Shown here: one piece after another, positions 28,321 through 35,935 of the stretch
Layout: the number at the start of each line of letters is the position of its first letter
Position numbering within the stretch: position 1 is the first letter of the stretch
Made by a program: the position numbers and the translations under genes
DNA from: Photobacterium sanctipauli
GTDB taxonomy: Bacteria; Pseudomonadota; Gammaproteobacteria; Enterobacterales; Vibrionaceae
DNA: 64,000 nt
Assembly (NCBI RefSeq): GCF_003026495.1
Contig: NZ_PYMA01000013.1
Coordinates: 62,001 to 126,000, forward strand
Direction of reading: 5' to 3'
The notes under the pieces: generated by a model
Seen by the model: only the letters and a program-made list of their open reading frames with translations
Told to the model about the DNA's origin: nothing
Database searches by the model: none

Positions 28321-29796
28321 ATGAACCATTCAGAAAGCAGACGATTATTCCTTAAAGCCGTAGGGGCAGGTGTAGGGACAGCTGCAGTAGGCCTTCTATT
28401 TGCAGCCAACGCGCTAGATAGCAAGAACGCCAACTTCTTCTATCAGGAAAGCAATGCCTCTAAAGGCCATGAACTACTTAGCCAATTAACCGAGAAGTTC
28501 GAGCACCGTCTGTGCGGTTCGAAAAATGCCTTCGAAGCTGAGCAATTTTGCCATGATAAATTTACCGCCATGGGCTTTACTGATGTAAGGTTTGAGCCAT
28601 TTGTGAAAGACGTCTGGAACCGGGGCCACTTGAGCAAGATGGACATCATTGCTAACAATGGCCAAAGCTATTCGGTCAACATGGTCGCTTTTGGTGGTTC
28701 ACCATCCCCTGTCGACGTAAAAGCAGAAGTGGTCGACCTTGCCGATGCAATGGAAGAAGACTATCAAAGCATTGATGTTAAAGGAAAAATCGTCATCGGT
28801 AATATCGGCATGGACGACGGCTCCAAGGCACCGCACCGTTCGGTCAAAGTCGCGCTAGCGCTGAAAAAAGGCGCTGCCGGTATCATCCTTCACAACAATG
28901 TCAAACACAATACCCTGTTAACTGGCGGTGCTGGCCGCTACCTTCCAATACCTGCGGCCAGTGTAGGCTTCGAAGATGGCATGGACATCCGCAATAAGCT
29001 GAAAACCCAGAAGCTATACGCCCACATCCGTATGGATGGCAACCATTACGTTAACGCCACCCACCGCAACGTTGTTGCCGTATTGCCAGGCAGTGAGAAG
29101 CCGGAATAAATCATTGTGATCGGTGCCCACCTCGATACTTGGGATTTATCGCCGGGGGCAATCGATAATGGCGTCGGTGTTGCAACCGTCATGGATATTG
29201 CCCAGCATCTGGTATCATTACCCAAAAAACCCAAGCGTACTATCCACTTTATTCTATTTGCCGCGGAAGAACAGGGCTTGTTCGGCTCATTCCACAATGT
29301 GGATTTAATGGTAGAAAACAAGCAAATAGACAATATTAAGTATATGATTAACATAGATATGATGGCCAATGCCAAAGGATTTAACTCGGTTGGGCACAAG
29401 GGCACGGAGCAATTCATCGAGATGGTTGGCAAGCACATTGCCAGCTTGGACAGCACCTACCCAAATATCAACGAGCACAAGAAGTTCAACCCGGGCGTCG
29501 ACCACAAACCCTATATGCTACAGGGGATCCCGGTCATCCTGCCGGTACAGGGAATGGACCCAAAAATGGTAAGGCCAACTTACCATACTGACCGTGACAC
29601 CATGGATAAGGTAAAGCCGGAGTACTTGGAAAATAACTTCCGCCGTATTGGTGAGCTGATCACAATACTGGCCAATCTTGATTCAGTGCCTGCCGTAAAG
29701 ATGGATGATGAACAAACCAAACAGTGGATGCTCAAGCACAACTTTAAAGAAGCATTAATGAGAACCAATAATTGGCGCTGGGAAGCAACCAGCTAA
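28321..29796 (+). pseudogene. M28-family peptidase gene interrupted by an in-frame stop
   Basis: The two parts, 28321-29109 (262 codons) and 29110-29796, are in the same frame and separated only by one TAA at 29107. Around it the text reads GSEKPE-stop-IIVIGAHLDTWD, where relatives commonly have an acidic residue, so a single GAA to TAA change explains it. The N-terminus has a Tat motif (SRRLFLKAVGAG) with hydrophobic stretch. The zinc ligands are all in the second part: HLDTWD, DNGVG, EEQG, DMMAN and YHTDRDT. The first half alone (PA-type inserted domain) cannot be active. Unless stop read-through occurs or it is a sequencing error, the gene is dead. It lies between parA2 and the origin. Confidence 0.85.
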
Positions 29797-29817
29797 TCTA
29801 TTTAGCGAACGCCAATC

Positions 29818-29846
29818 AAAGCCGGATTTAACATCCGGCTTTTTTA
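29818..29846 (+). terminator. Terminator after the peptidase pseudogene
   Basis: AGCCGGAT (29820-29827) pairs with ATCCGGCT (29833-29840), loop TTAAC, then T6. It insulates the origin from read-through. Confidence 0.88.
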
Positions 29847-29947
29847 CATCTCATGAAAATATAAACATCATTGCACATAATAACAGCTTAAAGTCGTGGT
29901 AGATAACCAAGATTAACATTCAAATTTAAACTGTTACAGCGTCACTA

Positions 29948-29962
29948 TTTTACAATGTAAAT
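29948..29962. other. parS2 site at the edge of the origin
   Basis: TTTACAATGTAAA at 29949-29961 is a perfect parS2. It is 22 bp from the first 39-mer-like element, a layout that would let ParB2 bound here compete with RctB, as reported for V. cholerae. Confidence 0.92.
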
Positions 29963-29982
29963 CAGGATTGGGGGCTAATTTA

Positions 29983-30026
29983 CCGGAAGCGTGAAAAACT
30001 GAGCTAGTTTACGGACAATGTCATTT
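29983..30026 (+). promoter_or_regulatory. 39-mer-like RctB element A
   Basis: CCGGAAGCGTGAA, then TTTACGGACAATGTCATTT; GG to TACGG distance is 25 bases. It shares both halves with elements B, C and D. Confidence 0.65.
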
Positions 30027-30201
30027 CAAATTAGATCATTCATAAAATAGCAAACAAAGCGAAAACAGCCTGAAAACTATTCAAACGTAAAATTTCAGCA
30101 TGATCAACACAAACGAAGATCTTAGTCATGACAACGATCAGCCTGAAACTAGGCTTAATTGGAAAAAACAACGGAAAAGTGACGTATTGATCAAACAAAC
30201 A

Positions 30202-30250
30202 CTTGATCATCGTTCTGGATGGAAGCCCAAAATACGAAACGATGATCAAG
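30202..30250. promoter_or_regulatory. Inverted pair of RctB boxes
   Basis: CTTGATCATCGTT (30202-30214) and AACGATGATCAAG (30238-30250) form a perfect 13-bp inverted repeat with a 23-base loop. Both carry the TGATCAT core of the iterons. Confidence 0.7.
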
Positions 30251-30253
30251 GTT

Positions 30254-30268
30254 ATTTGCAATGTAAAT
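30254..30268. other. Imperfect parS2-like site
   Basis: TTTGCAATGTAAA at 30255-30267 differs from the consensus by one base (A to G). It adjoins the RctB box ending at 30250. Confidence 0.5.
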
Positions 30269-30306
30269 ATGAAATGCAGATGGCTGGCCTAGATCACCCA
30301 TTCAAC

Positions 30307-30338
30307 GAAAAGATGATCAAGGCAATGATCATCTTTTC
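30307..30338. promoter_or_regulatory. Head-to-head RctB boxes
   Basis: GAAAAGATGATCA (30307-30319) and TGATCATCTTTTC (30326-30338) form a perfect 13-bp inverted repeat with a 6-base spacer. Confidence 0.65.
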
Positions 30339-30357
30339 ATTGCGATTTCAGCCTCCA

Positions 30358-30402
30358 CCGGAAGCATGAACGCATACCGCAAAATTACGGTCGATGTAGG
30401 CT
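30358..30402 (+). promoter_or_regulatory. 39-mer-like RctB element B
   Basis: CCGGAAGCATGAA, then TTACGGTCGATGTAGG; GG to TACGG is 26 bases. The right half lacks the CATT found in A, C and D, so it is the weakest copy. Confidence 0.5.
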
Positions 30403-30499
30403 TGATAAGGCTTTAGCGACAATTAAACTGCATAAAACAGGCATAAATTCCCACCGAGGGCCGCTGAATCAAGGAAATTCAAATACACCAACCTCAACT

Positions 30500-30560
30500 T
30501 GATCATTGTTCCTTGCCGGACACATGAAATAGTTTGATTAATATACGGTAGGTGTCATTC
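30500..30560 (+). promoter_or_regulatory. RctB box followed by 39-mer-like element C
   Basis: TGATCATTGTTCC at 30500-30512 is identical to the strongest iterons. Four bases later CCGGACACATGAA (30516) begins element C, with TACGGTAGGTGTCATTC at 30544-30560; GG to TACGG is 26 bases. Confidence 0.65.
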
Positions 30561-30638
30561 TGAGTTCGGCGATAAAAGCACCAGATTCACCCATTACAAC
30601 AGCATCATTGTAAAAAATAGGCTCAAAAAGACACATCA

Positions 30639-30651
30639 TGATCATCGTTCT
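30639..30651 (+). promoter_or_regulatory. Single RctB box
   Basis: TGATCATCGTTCT with the same flank (CTGG) as the box at 30204, about 120 bp before the main iteron array. Confidence 0.6.
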
Positions 30652-30723
30652 GGCTGAAATGGCAGGGATTCGGCCAAAAATCAGTAAGCAATAGCGATAT
30701 AATCACGGTGCCAATGCCCTGCC

Positions 30724-30732
30724 TGTGGATAA
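30724..30732 (-). promoter_or_regulatory. DnaA box
   Basis: TGTGGATAA, the exact complement of TTATCCACA. It lies 36 bases before the first iteron core, the expected place in an oriCII. Confidence 0.88.
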
Positions 30733-30759
30733 CTCTGTGATTAAATGGTGAATTGGCTA

Positions 30760-30888
30760 TGATCATGCTTTCTTTGTGGTGATGATCATACTTTCGATAA
30801 ATTGATGATCATGTTTCCAATCATCTATTGATCATTGTTTCGGAGTCCTTATGATCATTGTTCCTTACCCCCTTTGATCATTGTTCCA
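30760..30888 (+). repeat. Six RctB iterons at exact 23-bp spacing
   Basis: TGATCAT cores start at 30760, 30783, 30806, 30829, 30852 and 30875, all in the same orientation. The tails grade from GCTTTC and ACTTTC to TGTTCC at the rctB side. 23 bp is slightly over two helical turns, so the sites lie nearly on one face of the DNA. Confidence 0.95.
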
Positions 30889-30946
30889 GATAGGCCATTC
30901 CAAATCTTGATATAAATGAGTAAGTTACGAACATTTCCACGCCCAG

Positions 30947-31006
30947 ATCATAAGATCACTAAATCATATAGATCATAAAAATCAAAAAGATCAGTTAATA
31001 AAATCA
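30947..31006 (+). other. AT-rich unwinding element with seven ATCA repeats
   Basis: ATCA occurs at 30947, 30955, 30963, 30972, 30981, 30990 and 31003, at 8-9 base steps and a final 13. RctB of V. cholerae is reported to bind single-stranded ATCA repeats in its unwinding element. The flanking DNA to 31050 is strongly AT-rich. Confidence 0.75.
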
Positions 31007-31055
31007 ATAACAAAAAGAGCTTTCTTTCTTGATCTTTTTCTATTAATCTTTCTTC

Positions 31056-31086
31056 GGAAAAATGATGCATCTACGGCAAATGACAA
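31056..31086 (+). promoter_or_regulatory. 29-mer-like element abutting rctB
   Basis: GGAAAAATGATG at 31056 and TACGGCAAATGACA at 31072 are the two halves of the 39-mer-like element, but GG to TACGG is 16 bases instead of 26. A 39-mer shortened by one helical turn in the middle is what the V. cholerae 29-mer in the rctB promoter is. It ends at the rctB start codon, so autoregulation is likely. Confidence 0.6.
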
Positions 31087-33087
31087 GTGAACTCAACGAT
31101 CATGCCCAATAATAAACAAACAGAAAAAATATTGATCTCAGCACCACGATCACACAAGGATGGGCACTTATTTTCGATCCCCGACAGCTTGGTTGACTGG
31201 TTACCTCAATACCAGCACTTCAAAGGGGTGACAAAAAGTATCATTGAGTTGTTGAACTTAATCTCACTGCGCGGCCTTTCAAGCCAAGACGGTATGGTAT
31301 CAACCACAGAGCTTGTCGAAGCCACAGAAGGGCAATTAACCCGCGCTGCTATCCAACAGCGCTTACGTGCTGCCGTCGGTATTGGTCTCTTCCAGCAACA
31401 ACCTGTTCGCTTTGAAGAAGGTCTTGCCGGTAAAACCATGCTGCACCACTTCATCAACCCTGCCATGCTCATTTCCCAGCTAGGCACGGGCAGTCTCAAC
31501 TCAGAGCAAAGCAAGGCAAAAGAAAAGCAAAAGCGCTCCAAGGCATTGGCACAAAACCATGTAAATCGCCAATTGCTTAATGAGTATGGCTTGGGAACAC
31601 CGCCGACTATGCCTGATGAGGCCGATCAAATTGTTGTCTCGCCAACCAGCTGGGCTGGCATTATCGATCAGGCTTTGGCACCGCCAAGAACTAAGAAAAG
31701 CTATCAGAAATCCATGGTGGCGATCAGTGGCACCAAGGCAATTATTGAGACCCGGTCATCCAAGTCGATCATGACGGTCGATGATCTGATGACCTTGTTT
31801 GCCCTGTTCACGCTAACCGTGCAATACCACGATCACCATATTGCGGATTACGAGATCCAAACCCGCAGCATGACGAACAAAACCCCGGTGTATATCACCG
31901 ATATCTTGGCGTTGCGCGGTAAGAAAGACAGCGGCCCTGCGCGGGACTCTATCCGCGAAAGTATTGATCGTATTGAATTTACTGACTTTCAGTTGCATGA
32001 ACTGACAGGTCGGTGGATGAGCGAGAATATGCCGGAAGGCTTTAAGAGTGATCGTTTCCGTTTCTTGGCAAGGACGATCACCGCTTCTGAGGAAGCACCG
32101 AAGGAAGGGGATGACGGCGAGATCAGGATCAAGCCGAATTTGTATATTTTGGTTTGGGAGCCGTCGTTCTTCGATGAGCTACTGACCCGGGATTACTTCT
32201 TCCTGTTCCCGCCGGAGATCTTGCGCCAGCACACCTTGGTATTCCAGCTGTACACCTTCTTCAGGAGCAGGATGTCGCGCCGGGTCAATGACTCTATGTT
32301 GCTGAGCGAGTTGAACCAGAAGCTGGCACGCAATATCGAGTGGCGTCGCTTTTCAACCGACTTGATCCGTGAACTGCGCAAGCTTGCCGAGGGGAAACTG
32401 ACGGATCATGTTTTTGCCGTGAACTTGTGGGGTTACCACCTGACGATCACGCCGCACGAAGAAGACAAGCGCTACTGCGATTACCAGATTGATATCAAGT
32501 GTGATGCCGATGAGGTGATCCGCTACTCGCGAGCGAAAACGATCAACGAAGGCAAGCGCTCAATGGCACCGACCATGCCAAACCCGCTGCGCAACGAGAT
32601 CATGCCCAAGCAAGAGCTTGATCAGCTTTCCGAGATCATCGATGGTGAGTTCGAGCCGATCCAGCGCAAGGAGGGCCGCACCAAAGGTCGCTTGGGTCGC
32701 CGGGTGAAGCTGCGTAAGCATTTGGTTGAGATCAACGCGGACGAATTAACGATAACATTGTCAAAATATACCTCACCAGAAGCCCTACAACGCAGTATAA
32801 CGGCGCTATCGGCAATGTCTGGTCATTCCGTTGCTGCTATCAACGATGAGTGCCAGGGGCTGTTAGAGAAGCTTGATTGGCTTCGCGTGGGTGGCGAGGT
32901 TGTGCCATACGAGACGTTGAGCAAAACTATCGAGCTGTACAATAGCCAGCAGGCGGAGCGCCATCTGTCGATTGAGCGTTTGATCTCCGGCCTCGCGGTT
33001 CGCCGCAAGGTTTGCAAATTGGTCTACGAAGGCCATATCAATGAGCAGGTGATGAACGCCCTGGACGACGTCGCCCAGGGGATTTAA
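31087..33087 (+). CDS. rctB: Chromosome II replication initiator RctB
   Basis: 666 residues from the GTG at 31087, close to the 658 of V. cholerae RctB. Recognisable conserved stretches are HKDGHLF, QHFKGVTKSI, LLNLISLRGL, QLTRAAIQQRLRAAV, SYQKSMVAISGTKAVIETRSSK and RIEFTDFQLHELTGRWMSENMPEGFKSDRFRFLARTITASEEAP. The central winged-helix domains bind iterons and 39-mers, and a C-terminal domain handles 39-mer/crtS control. It opens oriCII with DnaA's help and represses its own promoter. The start is uncertain: an ATG at 31102 is the alternative, and neither has a good ribosome site, which may itself limit expression. Confidence 0.97.
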   Translation: MNSTIMPNNKQTEKILISAPRSHKDGHLFSIPDSLVDWLPQYQHFKGVTKSIIELLNLISLRGLSSQDGMVSTTELVEATEGQLTRAAIQQRLRAAVGIGLFQQQPVRFEEGLAGKTMLHHFINPAMLISQLGTGSLNSEQSKAKEKQKRSKALAQNHVNRQLLNEYGLGTPPTMPDEADQIVVSPTSWAGIIDQALAPPRTKKSYQKSMVAISGTKAIIETRSSKSIMTVDDLMTLFALFTLTVQYHDHHIADYEIQTRSMTNKTPVYITDILALRGKKDSGPARDSIRESIDRIEFTDFQLHELTGRWMSENMPEGFKSDRFRFLARTITASEEAPKEGDDGEIRIKPNLYILVWEPSFFDELLTRDYFFLFPPEILRQHTLVFQLYTFFRSRMSRRVNDSMLLSELNQKLARNIEWRRFSTDLIRELRKLAEGKLTDHVFAVNLWGYHLTITPHEEDKRYCDYQIDIKCDADEVIRYSRAKTINEGKRSMAPTMPNPLRNEIMPKQELDQLSEIIDGEFEPIQRKEGRTKGRLGRRVKLRKHLVEINADELTITLSKYTSPEALQRSITALSAMSGHSVAAINDECQGLLEKLDWLRVGGEVVPYETLSKTIELYNSQQAERHLSIERLISGLAVRRKVCKLVYEGHINEQVMNALDDVAQGI

Positions 33088-33112
33088 TTCCACCAGCCAA
33101 AGCAATTGACTA

Positions 33113-33147
33113 AGCTGCTCGGACGATGGTCCGAGCAGCTTTTTTTA
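33113..33147 (+). terminator. Terminator of rctB
   Basis: AGCTGCTCGGAC (33113-33124) pairs perfectly with GTCCGAGCAGCT (33129-33140) around GATG, then T7. Confidence 0.95.
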
Positions 33148-33257
33148 TGCGTTCTGTTTAAATACCTTTCGCATTTTGCTTAATTTTTTGTGGTTTTTTG
33201 CAGGGTTAGGTCTGTTATTATCATTGCTTACAGCCTGCTGAACCTAAGGGAATAGTC

Positions 33258-35549
33258 ATGAAACGCCCAGCTTTGTGGCGCAAGATCACTTGTGTCATCG
33301 CCATCACGATACTGCCGATCACCACCATGAATGCGCGTGCAGAATCGTTGCCCACACCGGAAGAGCGGCCCACCATCGGTGTGGTATTGAGCGGCGGCGG
33401 GGCAAAGGGGGCGGCGCATATAGGTGTGCTTTCGGTACTGGAGGAATTTCGTATTCCCGTTGATGTGATCACCGGGACAAGCATGGGCGCCTATGTTGGC
33501 GGCATGTATGCGATGGGGTTGTCGGCGCAGGAAGTGCGTCGTCGTACCATGCTTGCCGACTGGCAAAGCGGATACACCGACAGGGTGGGGCGCAACGACC
33601 TGGTCCTCAGGCGTAAGAAGCAAAACGACAACTACCAAATCTACTCCGATCTAGGTATCAGCATCGAGGGGGAGTACCAGTCTAAACCCGGTGCCTTCCA
33701 GGGGCAGGGTATGGCAATTTTACTCGGCCAGTTGACCGATAACCTGCCAAACCTCGATAGCTTTGATGACTTGGCAATCCCCTACCGCTCGGTCGCAACA
33801 GACATTGTCGATGTTAAGCCGGCCGTATTGGATGCGGGCCACCTTGCCACCGCCATGCAAGCTTCGATGACGGTACCGGGGGCACTGCAGCCGGTACGGA
33901 TCAATGATCAAGTATTGGTCGATGGAGGCGTGGTCAACAACATGCCGGTGGATGCCGCGCAGGCGCTGGGCGCTGAGGTGATCATTGCAGTTGATCTGCG
34001 CGATGCGCTGTTCGGCGAAGAGGATCTTAACAGCGCATTTAATATCTTGGGCCAGCTAACGACCTTCATGACCAACAGCAGTGCCGACCAGCAACGCGCC
34101 CTGATGGGGGAGGGGGACGTCTACCTGCAGCCTGATGTCTCTTTCATGCTGGCGCCGGACTTCGATAAGATGGAGCAAGCTTATGTCGCCGGGCGCAAAG
34201 TTGCGCTGGATGCATTGCCCCAGCTACTGCCCTACCAGGTGTCGGAGCAAGATTACCGTCAATACCTGCGTACCAAGCTTGATCGCCGCAGCCAGCTGAT
34301 TGCCAGCTCGGCTTACTACATCGACCGGATCGAAATCGACAACAACACCCGCCGGCCAGACGAGGCTCTGCTGGCATTGTTGGATTTGGATATCGAAAGG
34401 GTGGTCAGCAACGATGAATTGGATGAAGCGGTAAAACGACTCAATAGCCAAGATATTTTCGAGCGGATCACCTATCAAATCGACCACCAGGGCGGCGAGA
34501 ACGTGCTCAAGTTCGATGTGCGCGAGAAGAGCTGGGGGCCGGGCTACCTCAACCTCAAGTTTACCTTCGAAGATGACTTTGCCAACCGTTCGGACTTCTC
34601 GTTCGGCGCCCAGTATATCTATACCGATCTAACCGAAAAGGGCGGTGAGTGGCAGTTCGAGTGGTTGCTGGGGAGCTGGAAACAGGTGAATACCAGTTTT
34701 TATATCCCATTGGACTACAAGAAAGAATATTTTGCCTCGACAGGGATTGGCTGGAGCCGCGAAGTGCGCGAGTTCCAGCTTTCGCAGGAACAGGCTGAAT
34801 TAGTCGACCGCCCGGTGGGCACCACGGTCGAAACCGAGTATGAGCAGTACCATGCCTTTGCCGAGCTGGGCTGGAACGTGAGGCCATGGAGTGCCCTTTC
34901 TCTGGGCTACCAGGTCGACACGGGTACGGTGAGCGAGCTCAATGACAGCAGCGGCCAGGATTATACTGCCCACGGGCCCTATATCGCCTATGCGTTCGAT
35001 AACCTCGATAACTTCTATTTCCCGCGCCAAGGTTTCTTGCTGGATGCGGAAGTCGGGTTTGGCATGAGTGACAGTGAGCTTAACGGGGCGGAAAAAACCT
35101 CAAGCGAAAACCTGTTCTACAACGTGAACCTGATGAAGCCGTTTAGCCGCGGGGACCACACCATTACCGCTGTTGCCAAGGCATCCGGCTATGACTCCGA
35201 TGATTTGCTGCCAATTTATGTGCAGGATCTCGGTGGCCTGTTCAATATGTCGGGTTACCACCGTTATGAGCTCAATGGCCGCTACCGGGTGTTTGGTGCC
35301 TTGGTTTATAGCTATCGCCTGCTGGAAAATGACTTCGGCGCGATCTCGGTGCCTGTCTATATTGGCGGCTCGTTGGAGCGCGGTAACGTATGGGATCAAA
35401 AATCCGATGTGAGCTGGGGCAGCAGTATGGGGGCGGCCAGTGTGTTTGTCGGGCTCGATACGCCGATAGGGCCTGCCTACTTTGCCTATGGCCAGGCGGA
35501 AGGTGGTCAGAGCTCATTTTACTTGACGCTAGGAAGTTCATTTAACTAA
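33258..35549 (+). CDS. PlpD-like patatin phospholipase with beta-barrel (type Vd secretion)
   Basis: 763 residues with AAGGGA before the ATG. Signal peptide 1-28 (ends NARA). Patatin domain about 35-330: oxyanion GGGAKG at 46-51, nucleophile S75 in GTSMG, catalytic D222 in VDGGVVNN. A POTRA-like segment (YYIDRIEIDNNTRRPDEALLALLDL, about 355-420) precedes a C-terminal 16-strand Omp85-like barrel (GPYIAYAFDNLDNFYFPRQGFLLDAEVG) ending LTLGSSFN. This is the build of PlpD, which carries a lipase to the surface through its own barrel. Expected activity is phospholipase A at the cell surface. Confidence 0.9.
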   Translation: MKRPALWRKITCVIAITILPITTMNARAESLPTPEERPTIGVVLSGGGAKGAAHIGVLSVLEEFRIPVDVITGTSMGAYVGGMYAMGLSAQEVRRRTMLADWQSGYTDRVGRNDLVLRRKKQNDNYQIYSDLGISIEGEYQSKPGAFQGQGMAILLGQLTDNLPNLDSFDDLAIPYRSVATDIVDVKPAVLDAGHLATAMQASMTVPGALQPVRINDQVLVDGGVVNNMPVDAAQALGAEVIIAVDLRDALFGEEDLNSAFNILGQLTTFMTNSSADQQRALMGEGDVYLQPDVSFMLAPDFDKMEQAYVAGRKVALDALPQLLPYQVSEQDYRQYLRTKLDRRSQLIASSAYYIDRIEIDNNTRRPDEALLALLDLDIERVVSNDELDEAVKRLNSQDIFERITYQIDHQGGENVLKFDVREKSWGPGYLNLKFTFEDDFANRSDFSFGAQYIYTDLTEKGGEWQFEWLLGSWKQVNTSFYIPLDYKKEYFASTGIGWSREVREFQLSQEQAELVDRPVGTTVETEYEQYHAFAELGWNVRPWSALSLGYQVDTGTVSELNDSSGQDYTAHGPYIAYAFDNLDNFYFPRQGFLLDAEVGFGMSDSELNGAEKTSSENLFYNVNLMKPFSRGDHTITAVAKASGYDSDDLLPIYVQDLGGLFNMSGYHRYELNGRYRVFGALVYSYRLLENDFGAISVPVYIGGSLERGNVWDQKSDVSWGSSMGAASVFVGLDTPIGPAYFAYGQAEGGQSSFYLTLGSSFN

Positions 35550-35745
35550 TTGAAAATGGAACGGTTAGCACAATCAAGGCCGATGTCATACCTTTCTGAC
35601 ATAGCTCTGACAAAGCGATATTTTGTTTCTGCAAAATAGTACGTGGATATAACCTTTGTCCCTTTCGATGAGAGAGGCCGCTACTCCGCCAAGGATGACG
35701 GGTAATGGCCTTGTCACCCTCTCGAAATGCAATATATGAGTTTTC
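35550..35745. other. Spacer after the patatin gene
   Basis: Nothing recognisable; the whole gap to the RND genes is 386 bases and includes the terminator at 35746-35776. The promoter for the RND pair should lie in 35777-35930. Confidence 0.4.
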
Positions 35746-35776
35746 GCGAGCCATCGACCGGCTCGCATTTTTTTTT
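35746..35776 (+). terminator. Intrinsic terminator
   Basis: GCGAGCC (35746-35752) pairs with GGCTCGC (35760-35766), then ATTTTTTTTT. It lies about 200 bases past the patatin stop and may end a long 3' UTR. Confidence 0.85.
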
Positions 35777-35935
35777 GCCTAAAATTCCTTACACCCTTTG
35801 TTCCCTCCCCCACCGTCAGACCCCCAACGATGGTATTGATATCTTGCCTGTCGAATAGCGCCTGATTTTGCTGGCTTTTCTATACTGAATTTATGGCGTT
35901 CATATTGCTCGCCTTAAAACAGTCAGGGAAGGTGT

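Larger units (their letters stand above)
30720..31086 (+). other. oriCII: Minimal chromosome II replication origin (oriCII)
   Basis: The order DnaA box, six phased iterons, AT-rich ATCA segment, 29-mer-like element, rctB is the same as in V. cholerae oriCII. Everything to the left up to 29850 is a regulatory arm with extra RctB boxes, 39-mer-like elements and parS2. Each iteron contains GATC, in line with the known need for Dam methylation for RctB binding. Confidence 0.93.

Noticed and set aside
30100..30106. ATGATCA at the start of the left origin arm
   Set aside because: Flanks (CAGC and ACAC) do not match the box pattern.
30100..30369. 89-codon plus-strand frame in the origin (possible rctA protein)
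   Set aside because: It runs through two pairs of RctB boxes and a near-parS2 site and has no ribosome site. In V. cholerae the corresponding rctA is thought to act as DNA, not as protein. The frame is best explained by the binding sites.
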